A DNA stretch of 15,144 bases, taken from the NCBI GenBank assembly GCA_005883445.1, contig VAZL01000392.1, positions 1 to 15,144 of the forward strand, written 5' to 3'. Numbering within the stretch: position 1 is the stretch's first letter; every line of letters starts with the position of its first letter. The translations under genes were made by a program, and so were the position numbers. Shown here piece by piece: positions 7,663 through 14,706 of this stretch. The notes beneath the pieces are model-generated. The model was given only the letters and a program-made list of their open reading frames with translations, did no database searches and had not been told where the DNA came from. Source of the stretch: Alphaproteobacteria bacterium (GTDB lineage: Bacteria; Pseudomonadota; Alphaproteobacteria; Rhizobiales; Xanthobacteraceae).

Positions 7663-8595
7663 ATGCATGGAGCAATCAAAAAGCGTGGCGAACACAACAG
7701 ATCCTGGGGGGCGCGGCTGATCGTGCTCGTTCCTTACCTCTGGCTCGCCACCTTCTTCCTTCTGCCGTTCCTGATCGTGGTCAAGATCAGCTTCTCGCAT
7801 ACGGCGATCGCCCAACCGCCGTATACGCCCGTCTTCGATCCCGCTGCGGGGTGGGAGGGTCTCAAGCAGGCCTTGTCCGCGCTGTCGTTCGAGAATTACG
7901 CCTTGCTCGCTTCCGATTGGCTCTATCTGGCTTCCTATCTCAAGAGCCTGGAGGTGGCGGCCGGCTCGACCCTGCTGCTGCTGCTGATCGGCTTCCCGCT
8001 CGCTTACGGAATGGCGCGCACCCCGCGACGCTGGCAGCCGATCGTGTTCGTGCTGGTGGTGCTGCCGTTTTGGACGTCATTCCTGATCCGCATCTACGCC
8101 TGGATCAACATCCTTCAACGCGATGGCCTGCTAAACCAGGTTCTGCTCGCGCTGGGCATTGTCGACGCCCCGCCGGCATGGCTATCGACTGACACGGCGG
8201 TCTATATCGGCATCGTCTATTCCTACCTGCCGTTCATGGTGCTTCCGATTTACGCCACGCTGGAAAAGATGGACGAGACGTTGATCGAAGCTGCCGCGGA
8301 TCTCGGCTGTCCAAACTGGAGAGCATTCTGGCTGGTGACAGTACCGCTGTCGCGCCCTGGCGTGGTCGCGGGAGTCTTGCTTTGCTTCATTCCCATCGTG
8401 GGCGAGTTCGTCATCCCCGATCTCCTCGGCAGTTCGCAGACCATGATGATCGGCCAGACCCTGTGGACCGAGTTCTTCGGCAACAAGGATTGGCCGGTGT
8501 CATCTGCGGTCGCGGTCGTGCTGCTCTGCCTGCTGGTCGTGCCAATCGTGATCTACCAGCAGATGGAGACGCGTGATCCCGCGGGGGGACGCTGA
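7663..8595 (+). CDS. ABC transporter permease, PotH/PotB family
   Basis: A 310-residue inner-membrane permease subunit of a polyamine-type ABC importer. About six hydrophobic segments are visible at roughly 19-41, 97-117, 127-148, 179-200, 233-254 and 279-299. The cytoplasmic EAA loop that contacts the ATPase reads EAAADLGCPNWRAFWLVTVP from residue 209, with the conserved glycine. The long periplasmic stretch between the first two segments and the VPYLWLATFFLLPF start are typical of PotH. It lies 13 nt after the broken ATPase gene and 2 nt before the second permease, so the three form one operon. The transported compound (putrescine, spermidine or another small cation) cannot be told without the missing binding protein. 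Confidence 0.92.
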   Translation: MHGAIKKRGEHNRSWGARLIVLVPYLWLATFFLLPFLIVVKISFSHTAIAQPPYTPVFDPAAGWEGLKQALSALSFENYALLASDWLYLASYLKSLEVAAGSTLLLLLIGFPLAYGMARTPRRWQPIVFVLVVLPFWTSFLIRIYAWINILQRDGLLNQVLLALGIVDAPPAWLSTDTAVYIGIVYSYLPFMVLPIYATLEKMDETLIEAAADLGCPNWRAFWLVTVPLSRPGVVAGVLLCFIPIVGEFVIPDLLGSSQTMMIGQTLWTEFFGNKDWPVSSAVAVVLLCLLVVPIVIYQQMETRDPAGGR

Positions 8596-8597
8596 CC

Positions 8598-9410
8598 ATG
8601 CGCAAGGCGTCTTGGTTCAATGTCGGCTCGGTCGCGCTGGGACTCGCCTTCCTTTATCTGCCGATTGTCATTCTGGTGATCTATTCTTTCAATGCCTCGC
8701 GGCTTGTCACCGTGTGGGGCGGCTGGTCGACGCGATGGTACTCCGAGCTCATCGCCGACCGCGCCATGCTCGAATCCGCCTGGGTGACGCTGCGCATCGC
8801 TCTGTTGTCGGCGACGGCGGCGACCGTGCTCGGCACGCTTGCGGCCATCGCATTGGTTCGGTTCGGACGCTTCCGCGGCCGGCTGCTATTTTCCGGCATG
8901 GTCTATGCGCCGCTGGTGATGCCCGAGGTCATCACCGGGCTTGCCTTGTTGCTCCTGTTCGTGGCGGTCGATGTCGATCGCGGCTTCTGGACCATCACGA
9001 TCGCTCACACGACGCTGATCACGTGCTTCGTCACCGTGGTGGTGCAGTCGCGGCTCGTCACCTTCGACGTCAGCCTGGAAGAGGCGGCGATGGACCTGGG
9101 CTGCCCGCCGCTGAGGACCTTTCTGACCGTCACGCTCCCGTTGATCTGGCCCGCCGTTGCCGCCGGCTGGATGCTCGCCTTCACGCTGTCGCTCGATGAT
9201 CTGGTGGTGGCGAGCTTCACCACCGGTCCCGGCGCGACGACGCTGCCGATCCGGATCTATTCGGAAGTTCGCCTCGGCGTGAAACCGGAGATCAACGCCA
9301 TCTGCTCGATCCTGATCGCGATCGTTGCAACCGGCATTGTGGGCGCGTCACTGCTCGCGAAATTTCATGATGTCGGGCGTGGCGGCATCGGAGGACTTGC
9401 CGCGCGGTGA
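8598..9410 (+). CDS. ABC transporter permease, PotI/PotC family
   Basis: A 270-residue inner-membrane permease, the partner of the PotH-type subunit encoded 2 nt upstream. It opens with a hydrophobic segment ending in LPIVILVIYSFNASR, the classic PotC/PotI start, and has further segments around 62-87, 97-122, 130-150, 184-206 and 233-255. The EAA loop reads EEAAMDLGCPPLRTFLTVTLP from 161, and SLDDLVVASFTTGPG near 198-212 is a strongly conserved PotI motif. A G-rich run in the preceding gene's last codons can act as the ribosome-binding site. The gene ends the operon; no periplasmic binding-protein gene lies before or after the three genes, unlike complete potFGHI-type operons. It converges on the AsmA gene. 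Confidence 0.92.
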   Translation: MRKASWFNVGSVALGLAFLYLPIVILVIYSFNASRLVTVWGGWSTRWYSELIADRAMLESAWVTLRIALLSATAATVLGTLAAIALVRFGRFRGRLLFSGMVYAPLVMPEVITGLALLLLFVAVDVDRGFWTITIAHTTLITCFVTVVVQSRLVTFDVSLEEAAMDLGCPPLRTFLTVTLPLIWPAVAAGWMLAFTLSLDDLVVASFTTGPGATTLPIRIYSEVRLGVKPEINAICSILIAIVATGIVGASLLAKFHDVGRGGIGGLAAR

Positions 9411-9444
9411 AGGCGCGATCAGTCGTTGCGCGCCCGCGCGGACG

Positions 9445-9471
9445 AAAACAAAAGGGCGCAAGACAGCGCCC
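9445..9471 (-). terminator. Intrinsic terminator of the AsmA-family gene
   Basis: Read on the minus strand, the stem GGGCGC / GCGCCC with a 6-nt loop (TGTCTT) is followed directly by TTTTGTTTT. It sits 12 nt beyond the stop at 9484 of the shifted frame but 164 nt beyond the stop at 9636 of the main frame. This supports 9484 as the original end of the AsmA gene. There is no T-run on the plus strand, so it should not terminate the permease operon. Confidence 0.75.
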
Positions 9472-9483
9472 GCATCGGGCCGA

Positions 9484-9683
9484 TTATTGGGGGTCTTGCG
9501 GGGCGTTCGGCTCGGCTTTCGCGGGCGTTGAGTCCCCGCTCGCGGGTGCACTCTCGGCCGGCGCGGAACTACCCGCCAGCGCCGGTGCTGCTGGCGCCGG
9601 CGGAGTCTCGGCGGAGTCCGCTGGCGCCGTCCGGGTCAGCCGTTCGATTGCAGAGCGTATTGGGTCACGCGGACCGCGGTCCA
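9484..9683 (-). other. Displaced C-terminal tail of the AsmA-family protein (shifted frame)
   Basis: This frame continues the AsmA gene after a frameshift near 9680. It reads DRGPRDPIRSAIERLTR, which resembles the conserved C-terminal helix of rhizobial AsmA proteins, then about 45 residues rich in Ala, Pro and Ser, and stops 12 nt before an intrinsic terminator. In the sequence as given the main frame leaves this register after Trp583 and stops at 9636, so this tail would not be translated as part of the protein. It has no convincing start of its own; a GTG at 9684 lies inside the AsmA coding sequence and lacks a ribosome-binding site. Confidence 0.65.
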
Positions 9684-11429
9684 CGGCCCCTGCACCATGA
9701 AGGGCAACTCGAATGCGGGTGCAGCTGCATTCGAGCTGGCGGAAATCGAAAGCAGGCTCGCGGTTCCCCTGAGATCGAGTTCGCGCTCAGGAATCGACGC
9801 CGAACCCGCCAGGGCGAGGCCGACGCTCGGCCCTTCCATGCGCACCTCGTCGACGTTGGCGACGCCTTGGACGATTTTCAGGTTGAGCGTGAGCGTCTCG
9901 TAGGGCGTTTTGCCGGTGCGGAACTCCCCGCCGCCCGAGAGCGGTCGGCGCTCAATACGCTTGAGCAATTGCTCCACATTGAACCCCGCGATCGCGCCCT
10001 TGCGGCTGGTAAGGCCGGCTGTGCCGTTGAGTGCCTTGGTCAGGTCGTAGACGCTGCGACCGGAGCTCTCGACCGCGAAACTGAGATTGCCTTTACCCTC
10101 GAGCCTGCGAATGCCGAACATGTCGCCGAGGCACTGGTCGAGATCAACATTGGAGAATTGCAATTGGGCCCTAAAATCAGCGCCGGCCGGCGATTTCGCC
10201 AGCCCGAACGTGCCCCTAACCACGCCGCCGAAGGCCTGCGATTCGCCGACCGCGACCGTGAGGTTGCCGCCGCGCAGATTGGCTGCGACCGCCGTGCGCC
10301 CGAGCTTGGCACTGGCGATATTGACGCGCGCGGCTGACAGCCTGAGGTCGAGATGGACGCCCTCGAGGCCGTCAAGCGCGATCGGCTTGCTGTCCCAGCC
10401 CCTCTCGCCGCTGGTCAGCAAGCGGACGGCAGAGATGTAAGGTGTCAGATCGAGCCCTTCGGCCGCCAGCGTTCCCTGCAAGGTTTGCCGCCCATCGAAC
10501 GTCAGCACGCCTTCGCCGGCGTTGCCGTCGAGCTCGATATTGACCCCCGAAAGTCCAATGGTTCCGCCAACCACGTTGGTTTGCGCCTTGAGCGCGAAGC
10601 GGCCGAACCCGCCGCCCGGCGGGGGCTGCTGACCGGCCCAGCGCAGCGTGTCACGCAAGGACGCGGCATCGGCCGCAAGCGTGCCCTCCATTTTGAGCGT
10701 GGGGCGGTAGCTGATGTAGCCATCGAATGCGAACTTGAACGGTGCGCTCGCGAGCCGGATCTTGAGGCCCGACCGGTCGCCCTGCAGCGCGGCGACGAAA
10801 TCGGTGAGACTGACCGTGGCGTCGATTGCCTGCTCGTGCCACGCGAAGCGGCCGGTGGCAGCAAAGCTTCGGGAGATCGACGGCCAGGCGAGGGCCATTT
10901 CCACGTTAGCGAGCGTCTCGACGATTTCGTACGCCTCGTCGCGCAGGATGATGGTACCGTCGGCGATGCGGATCTCCGAAAACGACGCCGGGCGGTCCGG
11001 ACCGGGTTTGAGGTTGCGCGCCAACGTCTCGATATGGCCCGACCAGTTCGAGCTGTGGTCGGCATTGAAGATGATCGCGATGGTCGGGCGCACCAGCGAG
11101 ATGTCCGCGATCTCGATGCGTCCAGCCAAAAAGGGAAAAAAGCGCAAGCGCGCAATCACGTGCTCGGCCGTGAGCGCCGGCGCCCCGGTGCGGTTATCGC
11201 CCAGGGCCACATCGTCGAAGCTCACCGCCCCCGTTGGGAACAGCGATACCGAGGTTCCACCGCGCAGCACGGGGTCGAGCCCGGTGACGGCGCGGATTTC
11301 GGCCTTGACCGCCTCGCGCACCGCGTCGGCCGGCATCAGAAATGGCAAGATCACGAGAGCGCCGATACCGACGGCGGCCAAGGCCAAAATGATGAAGCCA
11401 ACGCGCTTGATGTCAACGGCCGCGGTCAC
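9636..11429 (-). CDS. AsmA-family envelope protein, C-terminus frameshifted
   Basis: A 597-residue AsmA-like protein. Residues 9-31 form a single N-terminal membrane anchor; the rest is a long repetitive beta-rich region, facing the periplasm in this family, with AsmA-type motifs such as VSLFPTGAVSFDDVALGDN near 61-79, and a C-terminal AsmA domain with RLEGKGNLSF, LNGTAGLTSRKGAIAGFN and AGSASIPERELDLRG. AsmA proteins are linked to outer-membrane lipid homeostasis and phospholipid transport; the precise role here is unknown. The start is GTG 11429, preceded by GAGAAAGA. After FELPFMVQGPW (Trp583) the frame departs from the family and ends 14 residues later, while the expected tail lies in another frame down to 9484. 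The gene stands alone, leftward, 180 nt downstream of scoB. Confidence 0.85.
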   Translation of the reverse strand: MTAAVDIKRVGFIILALAAVGIGALVILPFLMPADAVREAVKAEIRAVTGLDPVLRGGTSVSLFPTGAVSFDDVALGDNRTGAPALTAEHVIARLRFFPFLAGRIEIADISLVRPTIAIIFNADHSSNWSGHIETLARNLKPGPDRPASFSEIRIADGTIILRDEAYEIVETLANVEMALAWPSISRSFAATGRFAWHEQAIDATVSLTDFVAALQGDRSGLKIRLASAPFKFAFDGYISYRPTLKMEGTLAADAASLRDTLRWAGQQPPPGGGFGRFALKAQTNVVGGTIGLSGVNIELDGNAGEGVLTFDGRQTLQGTLAAEGLDLTPYISAVRLLTSGERGWDSKPIALDGLEGVHLDLRLSAARVNIASAKLGRTAVAANLRGGNLTVAVGESQAFGGVVRGTFGLAKSPAGADFRAQLQFSNVDLDQCLGDMFGIRRLEGKGNLSFAVESSGRSVYDLTKALNGTAGLTSRKGAIAGFNVEQLLKRIERRPLSGGGEFRTGKTPYETLTLNLKIVQGVANVDEVRMEGPSVGLALAGSASIPERELDLRGTASLLSISASSNAAAPAFELPFMVQGPWTAVRVTQYALQSNG

Positions 11430-11501
11430 GACGCGTCTTTCTCAAAATCCTCGCCGGCTAAGCCCGGCTGACATTTACCGAGGGAGACGAAGGGTACAAA
11501 C

Positions 11502-11535
11502 TTGCAACCTGAGAGCGAAAGGTTGCAATCGCTCT
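11502..11535. repeat. Interleaved inverted repeats upstream of the AsmA gene
   Basis: Two perfect inverted repeats overlap. TTGCAACCT (11502-11510) pairs with AGGTTGCAA (11520-11528), and AGAGCGA (11512-11518) pairs with TCGCTCT (11529-11535). The arm order is A-B-A'-B', so as RNA the stems either exclude each other or form a pseudoknot; as DNA this could be a double operator. It lies 72-106 nt upstream of the AsmA start and downstream of scoB, both read leftward. The rest of 11430-11609 shows no gene. Confidence 0.6.
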
Positions 11536-11609
11536 GTGACGCTTTCGTGGCCGGTCTTGCACCAATCCGACCGCATTTTCAGGCCCGTTCCGCGCCGTTT
11601 ACGTCGGCG

Positions 11610-12257
11610 CTACAGTGCGTTGGAAGTGCGGTAGCTGGCTTCGGTCTTGTTGCGGACCTCGTCGAGCGTCGCGCCGGGTGCGAGCTCGATCAGGGTCATT
11701 CCCCCGCCGCCCTTTTTGTCGATGGCGAAAACTCCGAGATCGGTGATCACCATATCGACGACCCCCGCGCCGGTCAGCGGCAGCGTGCAGTGCTTGAGGA
11801 GCTTGGGCTCGTTTTTGGCCGAATGCTCCATCACGACCACGACTTTTTTGACCCCGGCGACGAGGTCCATGGCACCACCCATGCCTTTAACCATCTTGCC
11901 CGGGATCATCCAGTTGGCGAGGTCGCCGTTCTCGGCGACCTGCATTGCGCCTAGGATCGAAAGATCGATGTGTCCGCCGCGGATCATGGCGAAGCTGTCG
12001 GCCGACGAGAAATAACTGGTGGTCAGTATCTCGGTGACCGTCTGCTTGCCGGCATTGATGAGATCCGGGTCTTCCTCGCCTTCGTAAGGGAACGGACCGA
12101 ACCCGAGCATGCCGTTCTCGCTTTGCAGCTGCACGCTCATGCCCGCGGGGATGTAGTTTGAAACCAGTGTCGGGATGCCGATACCGAGATTGACGTAGAA
12201 ACCGTCGCGCAGCTCCTGGGCGGCGCGTTCGGCCATCTGATCACGTGTCCAGGCCAT
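11610..12257 (-). CDS. scoB: Succinyl-CoA:3-ketoacid CoA-transferase, subunit B
   Basis: A 215-residue beta subunit of the class I CoA-transferase that moves CoA from succinyl-CoA to acetoacetate, allowing ketone-body or polyhydroxybutyrate carbon to enter central metabolism. The catalytic glutamate motif QSENG is at 45-49 (Glu47), preceded by NLGIGIPTLV at 23-32 and followed by GPFPYEGEEDPDLINAGKQT, SYFSSADSFAMIRGGH, MQVAENGDLANWMIPGK and PLTGAGVVDMVITDLGVF. Length matches the bacterial family (about 207-216). The ATG at 12257 overlaps the scoA stop by one base (TGATG), with GAGGAAG upstream, showing translational coupling. An in-frame upstream extension to 12518 lies inside scoA and is spurious. 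The gene appears intact. Confidence 0.95.
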   Translation of the reverse strand: MAWTRDQMAERAAQELRDGFYVNLGIGIPTLVSNYIPAGMSVQLQSENGMLGFGPFPYEGEEDPDLINAGKQTVTEILTTSYFSSADSFAMIRGGHIDLSILGAMQVAENGDLANWMIPGKMVKGMGGAMDLVAGVKKVVVVMEHSAKNEPKLLKHCTLPLTGAGVVDMVITDLGVFAIDKKGGGGMTLIELAPGATLDEVRNKTEASYRTSNAL

Positions 12258-12931
12258 CAGACTTCCTCCCCGGTCCCCGCCGGCGCGGCGGTCCGCTTGC
12301 GTACGGTTCGCTGCTCGATGTGCTTTACCGCGTTGGGCACATGCACCAGGCGCTTGACGTAGACGCCCGGCGTGATGATGTGGTCGGGATTGATATCGCC
12401 GGGCTGCACGAGGTGCTCGATTTCCGCCACGGTGACCTTGCCTGCGGTGGCCATCATTGGATTGAAGTTGCGCGCGGTCTTGCGGTAAACGAGGTTGCCC
12501 TCGGTATCGCCCATCCAAGCATGGACGATCGAGAGATCGGCGACAAGCCCGCGCTCCATGACGTAGAGCCCGCCATCAATCTGGCGCTGCTCCTTGCCCT
12601 CCGCAATCTGAGTCCCGGCGCCGGTGCGGGTGAAGAACGCCGGGATGCCGGCGCCGCCGGCGCGGATACGCTCGGCCAGCGTGCCCTGCGGATTGAATTC
12701 GATCTCCAGTTCGCCCGCGAGGTATTGCTGCGCGAAAGTCTTGTTCTCTCCAACGTAGGACGAGACCATCTTCTTGATCTGCTTGGTGTCGAGCAACAGG
12801 CCAAGGCCGACCCCGTCGATGCCGCAGTTGTTGGAAACAACGGTCAGGTTCTTCACGCCCGAGTCGCGGATCGCCAGGATCAGCTGCTCTGGAACGCCGC
12901 AAAGCCCGAACCCGCCGGCCATGATCAGCAT
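12257..12931 (-). CDS. scoA: Succinyl-CoA:3-ketoacid CoA-transferase, subunit A; true 5' end apparently missing
   Basis: The alpha subunit of the ketoacid CoA-transferase, translated just before scoB. The body is clear: AGGFGLCGVPEQLI, VVSNNCGIDGVGLGLLL, QIKKMVSSYVGENK, EFNPQGTLAERIRAGGAGIPAFF, GNLVYRKTARNFNPMMATAGKVTVAE. Family register continues upstream of the ATG at 12931 as AALAGLLKDG (about 12961), and the class signature itself begins at this DG, so the natural protein should start near 12990. Yet the frame has no ATG, GTG or TTG from 12931 back to at least 13090, and the next in-frame ATG lies far inside the permease gene. The annotated start therefore gives 224 residues, lacking about 18-20. 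An AAGGA happens to precede this ATG. Either the start was lost by a small deletion or a rare start codon is used. Confidence 0.8.
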   Translation of the reverse strand: MLIMAGGFGLCGVPEQLILAIRDSGVKNLTVVSNNCGIDGVGLGLLLDTKQIKKMVSSYVGENKTFAQQYLAGELEIEFNPQGTLAERIRAGGAGIPAFFTRTGAGTQIAEGKEQRQIDGGLYVMERGLVADLSIVHAWMGDTEGNLVYRKTARNFNPMMATAGKVTVAEIEHLVQPGDINPDHIITPGVYVKRLVHVPNAVKHIEQRTVRKRTAAPAGTGEEV

Positions 12932-13055
12932 GCCGTCCTTCAGCAGGCCGGCGAGCGCTGCCCGGACGCGGCCTGAGTGGGCGGAGTTTTCTACCGCGGT
13001 GCGGTAAAGGCTGCAATGTCCGTTGCGCCAGACTTGTCGGCGGGTCAGGGCGGCC

Positions 13056-14695
13056 TCATGACCGAGTGTCCAGTCGCAGCCTCGTTGCGATGTCGGCGTA
13101 ACGCGTGATCCGGATGACCGGCAGAATGCCGACGGCAACGATGATGAGGGCTGCAAGCGAGCCTTGTTCGAAGCTGCCGCGGGTAGCGAATTGGTAGATA
13201 TAGGTCGCGAGCGTTTCGACATTGAGGGGACGCAGAAGCAGCGTCGCGGGCAGTTCCTTGAGGCAATCAACGAAGATCAGCAGCGCCGCCCCGAAGATCG
13301 CTGGCTGGGCGAGCGGCAGGTGGATCGTACGCGCAAGCGTCCCCGGTCCCGCGCCGAGCAAGCGTGCGACGTCGTCGAGGTCGTTCGAAATGCGCGAAAA
13401 TCCTGCCTGTGCGAAGCCGATCGCAATGGCAAGAAAGCGAATGACATAAGCAATGATGAGAGCAGCGCTCGAACCCGCCAGCACCAGACCAACGCCTTTT
13501 GCACCAAAGGCTTGCGCCAAGGCGTTGATTCCCTCATCCACTAGAACGAGCGGCGAAAGCAACCCAAGGGCCAACACTGTCCCCGGTACGGCGTAGCCGA
13601 TGCCAGCGAGGTTCACACTAGTTGCGATGATCGGGTGCTTTACATAGCGCAGCGCCGCGACCGCCGAAAATCCGAGGGCTAGGGTGATCGCGGTCGCAAT
13701 GGAGGCGAGTGCGACCGTCGTCAGGGCGTAGCCGGCAGGAAACCGAGCACGACCGGAACGAAGCAGCCGATGAGGGCGATCCATCGTGCTGGCCCCGTCA
13801 GCGTGATCGGTGAGAGGCGTCGCAGGTCCGTGGCCGACGCCGCAAAACCGCGGCGGCGGCGGCCCCGGCGTTCGAGCGCGATCAGCGCAATGACGATGAG
13901 CAGCATGAGGCAGGCCATCTGTGCCGCGCCGGCGAGGCTCCCGCGATTGAGCCAGGTGGTGAAGATCGACAGCGTCAGGGTGTGCACGCCGAGATATTCG
14001 CTCGCGCCGATGTCGTTGAGCGTCTCGAGCAAGGCAAGCGACACGCCAACGCTTATTGCGGGCCGCGCCAGCGGCAAGGTGATGCGCCGCACGAGTTCCC
14101 ATGGCCGCGCGCCGAGCATGCGCGCGGGCTCGGTGAATAGCGGGCCCTGAGTCTGAAACATCGCGCGCGCGGCGAGATAAACGTATGGATAGAGCACGAA
14201 ACCGAAAAGGAGAATTGCGCCGGTGAGTGAGCGCACGTTCGGAAACCAATAGTCGGCGGCGGAGTGCCAGCCGAAAACCGCTCGCAGCGCCGACTGTACG
14301 GGCCCGAGCGCGTCGAGAATGTCGACATAGACGTAAGCCACGATGTAGGTCGGGATCGCAAGCGGCAGCGGCAGCAGCCAACTCAGCGCATCACGTCCGG
14401 GAAAGGCGAAGGTGGTGACGAGCCAGGCGGTGCTGCTGCCAATGATGATCGTCACCACCGCGACGCCGGCAAGGAGTAGCGCGGTCTGCGCGAGCGCCGC
14501 CGGAATGACATAGCGTGCAAGGTGGGTCCAGAGGTCGCCAGTTTCGCCGAAGGCAAGAACGATCAGGCTGGCGAGTGGCGCGATCGCCGCGAGGCCTGCC
14601 GCCACGGCCATTGCGCCGAAGGCAGGGGCCTGCCAGCGCAAATGAAAACGGGCCGGCCATCGATCCATGGATGGCCCGGCCCGCAGGATAGGCAT
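13056..14695 (-). pseudogene. Ferric-iron-type ABC permease (FbpB/SfuB, two-domain), frameshifted
   Basis: Two frames together give a typical fused double-domain iron permease. The 5' piece (14695 to a stop at 13721) has about six membrane segments and the EAA loop EPARMLGARPWELVRRITLP; it ends ALIGCFVPVVLGFLPATP. The 3' piece resumes in another frame at about 13733 as GYALTTVALASIATAITLAL and carries the second EAA loop DDVARLLGAGPGTLARTIHLP to the stop at 13056. Relatives have roughly 20-25 more residues between LGF-x-PA and the YALTT-like segment, so a short out-of-frame deletion between 13731 and 13741 is likely. The 5' end is also uncertain: ATGs at 14695 and 14668 lie within or before a strong hairpin, and a TTG at 14641 lies after it. 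The binding-protein gene is directly upstream; no ATPase gene (fbpC) is in the window. Confidence 0.82.
14640..14682 (-). terminator. Terminator-like hairpin between the binding-protein and permease genes
   Basis: On the minus strand GGGCCGGGCCAT pairs with ATGGCCGGCCC (one bulged G) around CCATGGATCG, followed by GTTTTCATTT. This is the shape of an intrinsic terminator, 25 nt after the stop of the binding-protein gene. A partial terminator here is common in ABC operons and keeps binding-protein expression above permease expression. It overlaps both ATG candidates for the permease, so translation might instead start at the TTG at 14641. Confidence 0.6.
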
Positions 14696-14706
14696 CGATC
14701 ATCAGG

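Noticed and set aside
6531..7697. Leftward open frame of 388 codons over the ABC ATPase
   Set aside because: It is tempting because the sense gene is broken, but the sense strand carries Walker A, LSGGQ, Walker B and TOBE sequence; the antisense product has no recognisable motif.
10353..11471. Rightward open frame of 372 codons over the AsmA gene
   Set aside because: The sense AsmA protein has an anchor and domain motifs; this product is charged, low in hydrophobic structure and unlike any family.
11592..11610. GCGCCG/CGGCGC hairpin at the end of scoB
   Set aside because: The stem is perfect over 6 bp but no T-run follows on either strand, and it overlaps the last base of the stop codon; not enough to call a terminator.
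12257..13270. Long form of scoA starting at 13270
   Set aside because: It would overlap the permease gene by about 215 nt in another frame with unrelated residues; the family similarity begins only near 12961.
13056..14381. A 441-codon single permease starting at 14381
   Set aside because: The first part of this frame is an Arg/Ala-rich shadow of the permease 5' half; true family sequence in this frame begins only near 13733.
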